A DNA stretch of 64,000 nucleotides, taken from Bombyx mori. Its lineage: Eukaryota; Arthropoda; Insecta; Lepidoptera; Bombycidae. Numbering within the stretch: position 1 is the stretch's first letter; every line of letters starts with the position of its first letter. The translations under genes and the position numbers were made by a program. Under the pieces are notes generated by a model. That model was not told the origin of the DNA and searched no databases. It worked only from the letters and a program-made list of their open reading frames with translations. Below, one piece after another: positions 54,738 through 64,000 of the stretch. The stretch lies in NCBI RefSeq assembly GCF_030269925.1, contig NC_085130.1, forward strand, positions 7,266,501 to 7,330,500, read 5' to 3'.

Positions 54738-54946
54738 AGTCGCCGTGGCGTAATGGATGTGACCGTGTACTCTTATCGACCGATTCTATAATGCCGGTAT
54801 TCAAATCTAGTAATTAGGTACCGTTTTTTCTAAGGCCGTAAGCACTTAACATGTGATCACATGAAGGATATTCACGATGAAGGAAAAACCGCGGGCTATG
54901 ATTAATGAAACCTCAAAATTTTGTAAATTTTGCGCAATTACCGGTG
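54738..54946 (+). repeat. Old Bm1-like SINE head
   Basis: AGTCGCCGTGGCGTAATGG, an A-box-like start, ggtattcaaatctag at the B-box position, a ttcacgatgaaggaa block and aattaccggtg follow Bm1 order at low identity. The 3' half is missing or replaced by tail A. Confidence 0.55.
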
Positions 54947-54977
54947 TGCCCTATTCTGTTATTGTAAGCCCTCAACG

Positions 54978-55174
54978 TCAACGTTCTCGTCGAACCCTTT
55001 GCTTGCGACGAAGGGCTCGGCGAGTAAATTAACCCATAGACACAGCCCACTGAGTTTCTTGCCGGATCTTCTCAGTGGGTCGCGTTCCGATCCAGTGGTA
55101 GATTTTGCGAAGCACGACTATTGCTAGGGTTCGTGTTAGCAACGTCGTCATGTTTGAGCCACGTGAGCTCACCT
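54978..55174 (+). repeat. Tail A, extended at 5', truncated at 3'
   Basis: Starts at aacgttctcgtcgaaccc, includes the hairpin from 55046, and stops at GAGCTCACCTAGTTA with no poly-A. Confidence 0.8.
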
Positions 55175-55669
55175 AGTTATTTTTAGTCTCGCCTGTTTTC
55201 AATATCTTCATAATCAAGATCTCCATAATAATTAAATAAAACCAAAAATGTTATAAATAAAATGAATTTAAACCTTGTAGCGTCAGTGATTACGGTCGAT
55301 GTTCGGTCATTTGGCGAATATTATTATAGTTTAAATCGGTGATTTTTCTGAAAACGTTACTTCGATTCTATGTAGCGTTCGGTGTACAGATTGCACGTAA
55401 CCGTGTGAACATATATTATTGAACAATTAAATTAAAATGCGCCTATAAAACGATTCTATCGCAATAAAATCTTATTTTAACTATTTCATTCATAATGATA
55501 TTTTATTATAAGGAAGCAATAACAAAACTAAGGAAATATTTTATTGATTGTGTTATAAGAAACAATGGAAGATTAATATAATATATTATTATACCTAATG
55601 GTTTCAAATCTATGCTCGTTATGCTCAGAATCACATTTTTATGGTACATAATATAATAATTGTAAATAG
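55175..55669. other. Unassigned intron DNA
   Basis: AT-rich. No gene or repeat recognised. Confidence 0.35.
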
Positions 55670-55985
55670 ACGTGCTTTAACAAAAACCGACTTCAAATAG
55701 AAAAAAAAAAGATATTCCAAAACATATTAATATACTCTAAAAAAACAATAATCATCGAAATCGCTTGGCGTGATATTGAGTTATTCATCTATTAGTCGCG
55801 CACGTACTTAATGCGAATTTAGGCCTTATATGGCATTCTCATGGATACCATTATATGACTAATTTGAACTAAATTAAAATGGGACCACACGGGAAGCGTC
55901 AGCTTTCTAATAAAAACGAATCATCAAAATCGACTCACCCAGTCAAAGGTTATGAGGTAAAAAACATTTAAAAAAAATGAATGTT
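55670..55985. mobile_element. Dispersed repeat E, copy
   Basis: Starts CGTGCTTTAACAAAAACC; contains ttggcgtgatattgagttat and cggtgaagcgtcag-type blocks. The right end is truncated after gaggtaaaaaac relative to 32722-33072. Confidence 0.6.
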
Positions 55986-56393
55986 TCAAAGTTTTCATTC
56001 GAATGTTTCAAGGAATTTACTTCAAGCACAACGCAGAACTTAGGAAACACAAAATAAAGATTCAAATTATGAAAAAAAAAAAACTTTTCAATTACTTATA
56101 TACAAAATAAAAAACAAAAATTTCTAATCTATACGCTATAAGATAAATAGTCCTTGAATAGTTAGTAATGGTATTGCAGACGAGGAAAAGCATAAAAGAA
56201 AACATATTTGTGTGTTACCTAAACGTATTTTTCGTCTGTCGTATTTTTTTAAGAGTTCCGATTTTTTTATTTCATTTTATTCCACATTTTTGAGCTCTTT
56301 TTATTTTTAGTTAATAAGTTTTTTTATCACAACAATCGTCCACATCACAAACATTTCGCTATAATCTGAGTTGAGAAAATAAGACATCCTCTT
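55986..56393. other. Unassigned intron DNA
   Basis: AT-rich. No gene or repeat recognised. Confidence 0.35.
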
Positions 56394-56397
56394 ATAT

Positions 56398-56673
56398 GAG
56401 TCGTCTATTATCAAAGGTGGCAATCTGCGCATTTGGACAAAAAAAATTTATTGATATGTCAATACAGATTGATTTGAATATAATCGTCTCCTTCAAAGAA
56501 TACGGTTCAAAACCTGCATTAAATAAAGGTTAATAGTTAACCTGTTATTTATCTAAGATGTCGTTCCGAAGAGTTTTGTGACTGCCAATGGAATACAAAG
56601 TCAATAATTCGTTTTTCTGATTTACCAATCATTGTCCAAAAGTCAGATTGCCGGCTTTGATAATAGTCGACTC
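56398..56673 (-). mobile_element. 276-bp TIR element (MITE), copy 3
   Basis: Exactly 276 bp between ATAT duplications (56394-56397, 56674-56677). The conserved frame carries a TGA in this copy. Confidence 0.85.
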
Positions 56674-56677
56674 ATAT

Positions 56678-57189
56678 ACCAAGTCCACAATCGATACGAC
56701 TCTAATGACAACACCGCATTTAAGTTCATCAAAAGATTTGGACTGTAGAGTGTGCCAAAGAATAAGACATACGCGCGAAAGACATTACCCTATTTCGGCA
56801 GTCGGATGAATAACATATTTAGATGAAATTGACTGACTAATATTATTAGCTTTTTTTTTTATACGATTAGAAACTTTAATTTTTTAATTAGAATTTACAA
56901 ATAATTGACAAACTTTCACATAATATTACATTTATATAAACACTGATGTGTTTTAGAGGTCTGTCAGTTGCGAGCTCGGAGATAAGATGTTAAATATGTG
57001 ATGGCCAACCAATAGTTCTGTTCTCTTCATTCTGCTAGTAAATATTCAAGATAGAAAGTGAACCCGATATAATAAAACCGAGAAAGCATTTCTATGTTGT
57101 TATTATAGTCAGTATGTTTTAGAATCTTTTAGGGTATTATATATTAAATATTTTAGATATTAAGTACGTGTTTATGTGTATATATTAAG
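56678..57189. other. Unassigned intron DNA
   Basis: No gene or repeat recognised. Confidence 0.35.
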
Positions 57190-57495
57190 TATATCAGAGG
57201 AAGTGTGAAAGTAGCCCCGGTAATTAACAAATTAAAGAGCGGACGGTTAGAGTGGTATGGACATGAGATGCGTAGAGAGAAGATGCATGCGACTAGAAGA
57301 TGTATAGTAATGGTAGTGCAAGGCAGAGGGGGAAGAGGTCGACCGAAGAAGACATGGATGGAGTGTGTAAATGACGATATGAGAGAGAGAGAGAGAGAGA
57401 GAGGGGAGTTAGTGTTGAGATGATGGCTGATAGAAGAGAATGGAATAAAAAAATTCGCTGTGCCCACCCCACCTAGTGGGATAAGGTGGAGACGA
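57190..57495 (+). mobile_element. LINE polymerase C-terminal fragment
   Basis: Encodes KVAPVINKLKSGRLEWYGHE, then GRGGRGRPKKTWMECVNDDM, and after a stop a segment ending PTPPSGIRWR. This is the WYGH...GRPKK.W arrangement of LINE proteins. A (GA)n microsatellite (57381-57404) lies inside the coding segment. Related to 5876-6190. Confidence 0.7.
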
Positions 57496-57661
57496 AAAGT
57501 AAAAATGTGTTTAGAGGATTTTCAATTTTAATCACTGCACAAAAACTAAATGCTTACTCTGGATCGTTTATTAGACACGTTTACAGTATACCTTCTAATC
57601 TTAAATATACGTCTTACTGGATGTCGAAAAATTCCAAATCTCGGACCAGTTTATTAATTAG

Positions 57662-57835
57662 TCTATTCTTCTTCTTCTCTGTCGTTTCCTCATTGCTGAG
57701 GGTCGTGACCACCTTGGTCCAGTTTTTGCACCAGCTTCCTCCAATGCTGCCTGCATTCGGCCTGCTTAATGGCACCCGGGACGCTGGTGTTTGTGGCCTC
57801 CTTGATAATGTCTATTACAAGATTCAAATATCGGA
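57662..57835 (-). mobile_element. LINE polymerase C-terminal fragment
   Basis: The minus strand reads ECRQHWRKLVQKLDQGGHDP then QQ and a stop, close to the common R.HWR.LV..L..GGHDPQQ end of RTE-like LINE proteins. Confidence 0.65.
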
Positions 57836-58522
57836 CCAAAAAGGATCACAAACATCTTGCGAAATACGTTTGTATTATGTTGGTTTCATTTAAAGTAAGA
57901 TTCCGGCAAGAAATAACTTGTTCTTCTTATGAAACTTTACAAAACTAAACTTGCTTATAAGTGAAACCTTTTAAGAGGCGTAACAACGTAAAATGACTTT
58001 TCATTTGTGTATTTGCGACATAGGCCTGCTTTAACAAAATTGCAAAACATTACTCGCTTCTAATCTAACAAATTTTCACAATAAATTCCTTTGTTCATAT
58101 GTTTTATCGGTAAGGCACGCACTGAAATTACCTTATTGAAGAGATTAAATATTGAAAATGCGTCCGAATGGCATTGTACTACAACAAGTCAATTAAAATT
58201 CTTTAAATTCGACCAAAATCTACATTCCTCAAAATCCATTCGTTCAACAAACATTGGTTTCAAAATAAAACGGAAACAACCCTATCGAAATTTTCAAGAC
58301 TCGCGTTCAAAGGCTCCATTAGCAATACGGTTGGCTCTAATTATAAAAGCCGATAAGGTTCATAATGCAAACTCAACGCGTTTTCATTACGCAAGTTTAT
58401 ATCGGTTTAAATTGAAAATCAAACAAACAATCGTTGTAGTATTGAATAATGTGAAAGTTTTATAAGGTTCTATGAGTGCAGACGAGTGAACCAGTTTTTC
58501 AACCGTTTTGTATCAACACCTT
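57836..58522. other. Unassigned intron DNA
   Basis: Contains a 124-codon plus-strand frame (58091-58465) with no recognisable domain; not called as a gene. Confidence 0.35.
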
Positions 58523-58769
58523 CTACTGGTGGTAGGACGTCTTGTGAGTCCGCGCGGGTAGGTACACACCACCCTGCCTATTTCTGCGGTGAAGCAGTAA
58601 TGTATTTCGGTTTGAAGGGTGGGGCAGCCGTTGTAACTATACTTGAGACCTTAGAATTTATATCTCAAGGTGGGTGGCGCATTTACGTTGTAGATGTCTA
58701 TGGGCTCCAGTAACCACTTAACACCAGGTGGGCGGTGAGCTCGTCCACTCATCTAAGCAATAAAAAAAA
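58523..58769 (+). repeat. Bm1 SINE, short class
   Basis: Starts CTACTGGTGGTAGGACG and ends AATAAAAAAAAC. Confidence 0.9.
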
Positions 58770-58984
58770 CATGGTACTTTACATTGAAATTTGACTTGTT
58801 TATGTCCCAAACAGGCATAAGCCCACGAACACCGGCAGCTGTTTAAGATTCTTTGGGTTCTATTATCATCTCATATATCTTTGTATGTGTTGTTTCTGCT
58901 TTCCAATTTTTTTTGTTCCATTTTGTTAATCCGATAGTAATTTCACAGATTTTCGTTCCTATAATAAAGTTCCAGTTAATCTTT

Positions 58985-59401
58985 GATTATGGCTGCGGCC
59001 TCTCTCCATGTTTATTCTGTTTCCACTGTACGTTTACATGGGGAGTGCTCTGAGGAATTGTTCGAGATGATACCAACGTCTCGTTTTTACCATCGCACCG
59101 CCCGCCACCGGAGTAGAGTTCATCCATACTACCTGGAGCCACTGCGGGCATCGACAGTGCGTTTCCAGAGGTCTTTTCTGCCACGTACCATCCGGCTATG
59201 GAATGAGCTCCCCTCCACGGTGTTTCCCGAGCGCTATGACATGTCCTTCTTTAAAAGAGGCTTGTGGAGAGTATTAAGCGATAGGCAGTGGCTTGGCTCT
59301 GCTCCTGGCATTGCTGAAGTCCATGGGCGACGGTAACCACTTATCATCAGGTGGGCCGTACGCTCGTCTGCCTACAAAGGCAATAAAAAAAAAAAAAAAA
59401 G
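58985..59401 (+). mobile_element. Tail C element with polymerase C-terminus
   Basis: An open frame to a TAA at 59334-59336 encodes SRFYHRTARHRSRVHPYYLE, RFQRSFLPRTIRLWNELPST, then VFPERYDMSFFKRGLWRVL. This R..F.PRT..LWN.LP..VFP pattern is the C-terminus of jockey/CR1-like non-LTR reverse transcriptases. The frame reads into tail C (from ~59283), followed by poly-A. 5'-truncated. Confidence 0.75.
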
Positions 59402-59570
59402 CAGACCGTTCCTTACACGGGATTTCTGCATTGGGATTTGCGTTCGTTTTATTCCAAAATTTAGCTATCAGAGTAAGTAGCTTTGTTACCAAAGTTGTTC
59501 TAAAATATGGGCTTTACTAACCCGCTTTAGGTTCAATTCAATGTAGCTCTCTTCGATTCCTTAGGATTCT
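59402..59570. other. Unassigned intron DNA
   Basis: Short spacer, nothing recognised. Confidence 0.3.
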
Positions 59571-59579
59571 TGACTTTCA

Positions 59580-59759
59580 TTTTTTTCCCCCCACCTATTC
59601 TAGTAGCCTCGAGGGGTTATTCTAGATTCACCGAACTAGTAGGTGCTCAAACCGGGAGTATTGCTAACACTGGTCCTACCAAGAGCAGTGCTTCGCAGAA
59701 TCTACTACCGGATCGGAAACGCGACCCACTGACAAGATCTGACGAGAAACTCAGTGGCA
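59580..59759 (-). repeat. Tail A insertion with target duplication
   Basis: Flanked by the 9-bp TGACTTTCA (59571-59579, 59760-59768). The sense strand starts TGCCACTGAG, at the hairpin base. Confidence 0.87.
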
Positions 59760-59768
59760 TGACTTTCA

Positions 59769-60429
59769 ATGGTCAGTTTTAAACAAAATAAATCCACATT
59801 AGGCCACCGTATCTTAAGTTGACTGTTACTAATCAGAATTGGTTGTTGGTTCCTGAGACCTAACTCTTAGGTATTCGATTAGAGAAATCGTAAAAATAAT
59901 CGTCAAACGCGAATGGATAACTAATATTACGAAATTTTAATAACAATCGTAATGTTTTTTCACGTACTACCAGGCTTGAAGCGTTCCAAGGCCGCCTTCG
60001 ATCATTGCGAAAAGTATGTAAGCGCTCGCACAATGTGGTTCTACGATTCAATTTCGAAGGCGTCGTTGTCTGTGCTTCAATCGCGGCGGACAGCCCCGTG
60101 ATTATGTGTGGAAACAACTTTTTTGTAATGTGAAAAGCACGCCATTAAAGAACATTGCCAAATTGCTCCTAGACCTAGTTAAATCTCGCCTTGACTTACT
60201 CTCAGGCCTAAGTCGAACGTATTAACTTCAATTGGTTATTATTTTTAAAACTACTCTTGTGGTTTAAGGTGAGGGTCTTTACAAATATAGCTTCGAGATA
60301 AGACTAAGTGTTTTTAGATGCTGAACTTCCACAATTCGTAATAGAAATGATAATTTGAGAAGTGAAAGGCTATTTCGTTTTAGTGACATTTTGGGAACTT
60401 TACAGATAAGGCATTGAAAGTCCAAGTCT
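59769..60429. other. Unassigned intron DNA
   Basis: No gene or repeat recognised. Confidence 0.35.
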
Positions 60430-60545
60430 TTGTAGGCAGCGGCTTGGCTCTGCTCCTGGCATTGATGAAGTCCATGGGCGACGGTAACCACTTACCATCA
60501 GGTGGGCCGTAAGCTCGTCTGCCTACAAAGGCAATAAAAAAAAAT
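60430..60545 (+). repeat. Tail C
   Basis: TTGTAGGCAGCGGCTTGG to GTCTGCCTACAAAGG plus poly-A. It joins directly to repeat F. Confidence 0.85.
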
Positions 60546-60735
60546 TTGGAAAAAATATTATGACAAAAAAACTTCTTCATTTATTTGAATGGGGTAAACT
60601 TAATTGTAGTTCAATCAAAAACATCGAACTAATGATGCTAATACCAAATAAAACGCACCTTTAATTACAAGAATAAGTGTCGCGTATTAAGCGAAATCTC
60701 GCTTAAACCAAATAGCTTTTCACTTCTAGATTTGG
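60546..60735 (+). mobile_element. Dispersed repeat F, partial
   Basis: Matches 43560-43723 in the same orientation and includes a TAAGCGA/TCGCTTA hairpin. The left ~60 bp are missing where tail C inserted or recombined. Confidence 0.6.
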
Positions 60736-60802
60736 TACATATCCAATTTATTTTCCTGGTTCTTCGATTCAGATAATGCCCCTCAAGACATTATACTAGA
60801 GC

Positions 60803-60985
60803 TTATAATAAGCCCGCATGAGTGGGTAACACAATACTGGCTATTTCATGTTGCGAAACGGGCATGTATTCCGGTTTAAAAGATAGGCAAATTTGTTATA
60901 GAGTAAAATTGAAACTTTGACCTTACGCCTTAACGTGTGACGTCTGTAGGCTTATATTCCGTGAGCTCATATCCTGATCACACAA
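60803..60985 (+). repeat. Bm1 SINE, very old copy
   Basis: Blocks ggctatttcatgttgcgaa and tattccggtttaaaag align in order with Bm1 at low identity. Confidence 0.4.
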
Positions 60986-61016
60986 GAGCCAGTCACCGTC
61001 GACGCCCCCTAACCTT

Positions 61017-61315
61017 TGCATTAGACGCCTTCAGTTTTAACACTAGGAGCAGGCTTAGAGACCCTGGTAACCGTACTCCATGAATTAGCTCGCTGAGTTT
61101 CTCACCGGATCTTCTCAGCGGGTCGCGATTCCTATCCGGTAGTAGATTCATTCGCGAAGCAGCTGCTCTTTAGTTGTTAGGCCTCCTTCGGAGGCGCTCG
61201 TGCAGCTGTTAGCAAATCCCACCCATCCTGGCTGAGCCTTTGCTCGCCCACCTGTTTTGGTAAAACTGGAAAGGCCTCCAGGCCAAGAGTAATCCTTCAA
61301 TCCTAAAAAAAAAAA
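61017..61315 (+). repeat. Tail B, long copy
   Basis: Runs from tgcattagacgccttcag through the hairpin core (61089-61097 with 61114-61122) to CAATCCTAAAAAAAAAAA. Confidence 0.82.
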
Positions 61316-61822
61316 CGTTCTTGTAACAACAACATAATATGCCTATCCATAACTCGACTATACCGAAATCAAACAAAACCATTAGATCCATAGGTTCAGT
61401 TAGTCATTTTCCTAACTAGATTATGGTTCTGTTTCGTCCAAACACTAAATCCATTGTTAGCGATGCACGTGCATTCTTTGTTATCGGGCTTAAACATTAA
61501 GCTTTGGCGGGTTTGTTCAATTATCACGCTCTATTTTGACTTTGTATCGTACGACAAGTTCTTTGTCCGTCCCAAAATACAATATACAAATATTAATCCC
61601 ATACTAATAGGTAATCATTAGTCTTAATTTTTTTTTACGAATCTTGTGTGGTATTCTGTAAAGTATTACTTAATTCACTCTACAAATCCAAAATCCAATA
61701 TAGTACAGGTGTTTATTTTTGACCATCTTCAAATAAGTAAGAAAATGCACAACTTTGTATGTTTTATTCTGTCTTTTAACTTGTAATGACCGAATGCCGG
61801 TTTTAGTTGTATGAACTACCTT
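61316..61822. other. Unassigned intron DNA
   Basis: No gene or repeat recognised. Confidence 0.35.
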
Positions 61823-62030
61823 TTGTTACCCATAGACACAGCCCACTGAGTTTCTCGCCGGATCTTTTCAGTGGGTCGCGTTTCCGATCCGGTTGTAGAT
61901 TCTGCCAAGCACTGCTCTTGCTAGGGCCAGTGCTAGCAACACTTCCGGCTTGAGCTCCGGGAACTCACCTACAGTTAGGGTGAAGCTGAAATAGCCTCTC
62001 AAGGCTATCAGCATAGGTAGGGGAAAAAAA
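61823..62030 (+). repeat. Tail A
   Basis: Starts TGTTACCCATAGACACAG, ~18 bp upstream of the hairpin (61841), and ends GCATAGGTAGGGGAAAAAAA. Confidence 0.87.
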
Positions 62031-62483
62031 CTGTTGTAGAAAACTAATCGCCCACTTATCGTACTAAAATGTCCATGTATAAAACAAAAAAGACTATTGT
62101 ACCTTAATGGTCCTATAGTACACTTTTTGCACCACACAATAAATCGCTTTGCATTTAGTAGCAGAGCTCATGGAAACACTCAAAAAGGAAATACCTCTCA
62201 TAATGGTTGTTACACGCCATCGGTTCCTTTGTTTCAATACCCATTGGAAGGATTTTTCACTTTGTTTTCCATAAACGATTTTCATTCAGATCTGATCTGA
62301 ATACTTTCTAAAGAATTTTTGAATTTGTTTGATTATTATGTAGTTGGGTTTGTTTTCATGAATGGTTCACTTCTCTAAAAGATAATTCTATTAATAGATA
62401 TTCAAGAATAAAAAGAATTTATCATTGAAATTGAATAAAATTGAGGTGTAGCATATTGTGAGCACGTGTTGATACATCTAGTC
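62031..62483. other. Unassigned intron DNA
   Basis: No gene or repeat recognised. Confidence 0.35.
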
Positions 62484-62590
62484 TATTTTTGCCATGAAGT
62501 AATCTTACGCTCCTGTTTGAGAAGAATTGATGTTATTTCGACCTCATGAGTGCTGGACGTTGGCATCCATGTTTATTGGAGTAACCGCAT
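62484..62590 (+). repeat. Bm1 SINE, very old fragment
   Basis: ctatttttgccatgaagtaa and the following ~80 bp follow Bm1 order with low identity. Confidence 0.35.
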
Positions 62591-63419
62591 CATAGATAAT
62601 GATTTTTGACTTGTCTAACAGCTCTATAGTTGCTCTCATAAAGATCGAGGATTAGTCCCCAAAGCATAGTTATGTTTTCAATCTGAAGGGCCATGTTTGT
62701 TTTTGTTTTTAGATGCATTGTCTGCATTTTTCTGTCCCGATGTTGTTAGATTAGAAGGTAGGGCCAAAAGAAAAAATTGTGCTACAACAAAACCATCCTT
62801 GAAAGATATTAAATGGAATGCTTGAAATACAACAATTTGAAATAAAACACCAGAGCCTTTTCGTTTGTTTAAATCAAAGCTATCTCGACTGTTACGTAAT
62901 ATTGTCTAGACTGAACTTGGGAATTTGCAGACGGGTACTTCATTTGTCTAAATCTTCTTGAGTACTCCGTAGCTGTGTGCATAATTGATTTGTTATATGA
63001 ATTCTAAATTTGTATCTTTTAATCGACTTAGACGCCACGGATTTTTTTTGAAACTTTGCTTTTATGAATCTTTAGATATTAAACAGATTTATACAAGGTC
63101 GCTTAGAGATACGAATTACAATTTTAATTATTTAAGTTTGGCCGGTTTAGTTCAAGATAATTCGATCTTCTTTACCCCCTAATGTCACGAAAAACAGTGG
63201 GTGTTCTTACACTTATGAAATCTTCCTATCAAAAACAACCCTATAATTTTCAGCAATTTGTCCAGTCTGATAATAGTCAGTAAGGGTTATTTTAGATATA
63301 AGTCTAGAAATATTTTTATTGAATAATAGACGCACAAAACAAACGCTAGGTTAAACTGTTAAAGTAGTTATAATTATGTTTAGATAAGTTTGTCCAATTT
63401 CATTAGCTATTTATTAATA
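62591..63419. other. Unassigned intron DNA
   Basis: AT-rich. No gene or repeat recognised. A chance frame at 62985-63182 has no recognisable domain. Confidence 0.35.
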
Positions 63420-63847
63420 CTAAAGGGTCCCGCAGTAGTCGAAATTCGACTATAATTAATTGGAATTGTAAGTTTGTACACTATTATGATTGTATTTGTC
63501 TAAAATCACAAATTTCGCCAAGACTACACTATAAAAAATATTAACAATAAATATTAACAAAGACAAACAATATTTAATCTATTCTCAATTTGACAACAGA
63601 CGTCAAGGACAAAAGTTTGACAATAAATAGTATGCATGCGTGTGTGCGTCAAATACATGGTATGTAGTGTGTGTAGTGTTTTCTTTATTGATTTAATGTA
63701 TCTTTTATGCATTATTTAAAAAAAAAATTAGCATTGTGCACTTCTTCTCTATATTCTTTATAAGTGTGGAAAATTTCATACTCCTCCGTCCACGCAATTT
63801 TCGTAAAAAGGGATACAAAGTTTTTGCTTCACGTATTAATATATAGA
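63420..63847 (-). mobile_element. Helitron A, non-autonomous
   Basis: Minus strand TCTATATATTAATACGTGAA to GGGACCCTTTAG before T, with the AGTCGAAATTCGACT hairpin. 428 bp, no ORF. Confidence 0.78.
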
Positions 63848-64000
63848 TAATTTGAAGTTATATCTATCTTGAAGCGTACATAAAAAATACATCATACTTC
63901 ATGACAAAGACCTCTTCCGAAATATATATTATTTTCTAGGTCTAGCGATACTATTGCAAATGGGACATTTGGTTTTTTTGTTCATTTCTTTATATTATAT

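Larger units (their letters stand above)
51230..64000 (+). other. JIL-1 intron 4 (continues beyond window)
   Basis: At least 12771 bp. The donor is GTAAGT. I searched the plus strand for the expected GGEL-type hinge/C-lobe motif and saw none. Contents are the repeats listed separately. Confidence 0.7.

Noticed and set aside
58091..58465. 124-codon open frame
   Set aside because: No domain or homology I can name. It lies in intron 4 without regulatory signals, so I treated it as chance.
51230..64000. A fifth kinase exon in the window
   Set aside because: I looked for the hinge/C-lobe signature (G-G-E-L-F type) with an AG acceptor on the plus strand and found none.
1..64000. CRISPR array or other prokaryotic defence or operon features
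   Set aside because: No regularly spaced direct repeats and no compact ORF clusters; the sequence is clearly insect nuclear DNA.
1..64000. LTR retrotransposon or integrated virus
   Set aside because: No paired long terminal repeats, primer-binding site, or gag/pol/env-like frames were seen; all retroelement remnants are non-LTR or SINE.

Overview
The window looks like nuclear DNA of the silkworm Bombyx mori or a very close relative such as B. mandarina. It is AT-rich, has long introns, and holds dozens of copies of the tRNA-derived SINE Bm1, a repeat family characteristic of Bombyx. It also holds several non-LTR retrotransposon 3' ends, Helitrons and TIR elements. No bacterial, organellar or viral gene was seen.

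One cellular gene is recognisable. It is the 5' part of a plus-strand MSK/JIL-1-type tandem kinase gene (insect JIL-1; vertebrate MSK1/2, RPS6KA5/RPS6KA4). Four coding exons with good splice signals join in frame: 9565-10000, 20133-20201, 50288-50421 and 51145-51229. Together they give 241 codons plus one base. They encode an acidic/basic low-complexity N-terminus with a nuclear-localisation-like cluster, followed by the N-lobe of the first (AGC) kinase domain: glycine-rich loop, beta-3 lysine and alpha-C glutamate. The rest of the kinase lies beyond 64000. Positions 1 to about 8790 are upstream DNA and about 8790-9564 is the presumed promoter and 5' leader. Introns 1, 2 and 3 are 10132, 30086 and 723 bp, and intron 4 runs off the window.

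Nearly everything else is transposable-element sequence. Repeat labels used below: Bm1 is the SINE, either full length (about 435-455 bp) or a recurrent short class (about 245 bp). Tails A, B and C are three poly-A-ended non-LTR retrotransposon 3' ends; A and B share a core containing a covarying hairpin, and C still carries a polymerase C-terminus. RTE-like LINE fragments end in WT.IG-stop or similar. Helitrons A to D are short non-autonomous elements with TC...CTAG ends between A and T. There is also a 276-bp TIR element with three copies of identical length and 4-bp ATNT target duplications, a 258-bp hAT element with an 8-bp duplication, a foldback family G (GTGCTTAGTGCGAG termini), dispersed repeats D, E, F and H, and a large inverted repeat at 34221-34558.

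The most rewarding observations concern retrotransposition mechanism rather than a new gene system. Tail A insertions start repeatedly at the base of a conserved hairpin, and that hairpin shows a compensatory change in tail B. Short Bm1 copies likewise start at the base of another predicted stem. There are SINE/LINE chimeras, head-to-head inverted junctions, a tandem Helitron pair, and a 66-bp duplication around a Bm1 just after kinase exon 4. I found no convincing evidence for an undescribed multi-gene system. Repeat boundaries were read by eye and may be off by several bases unless a target duplication is stated.
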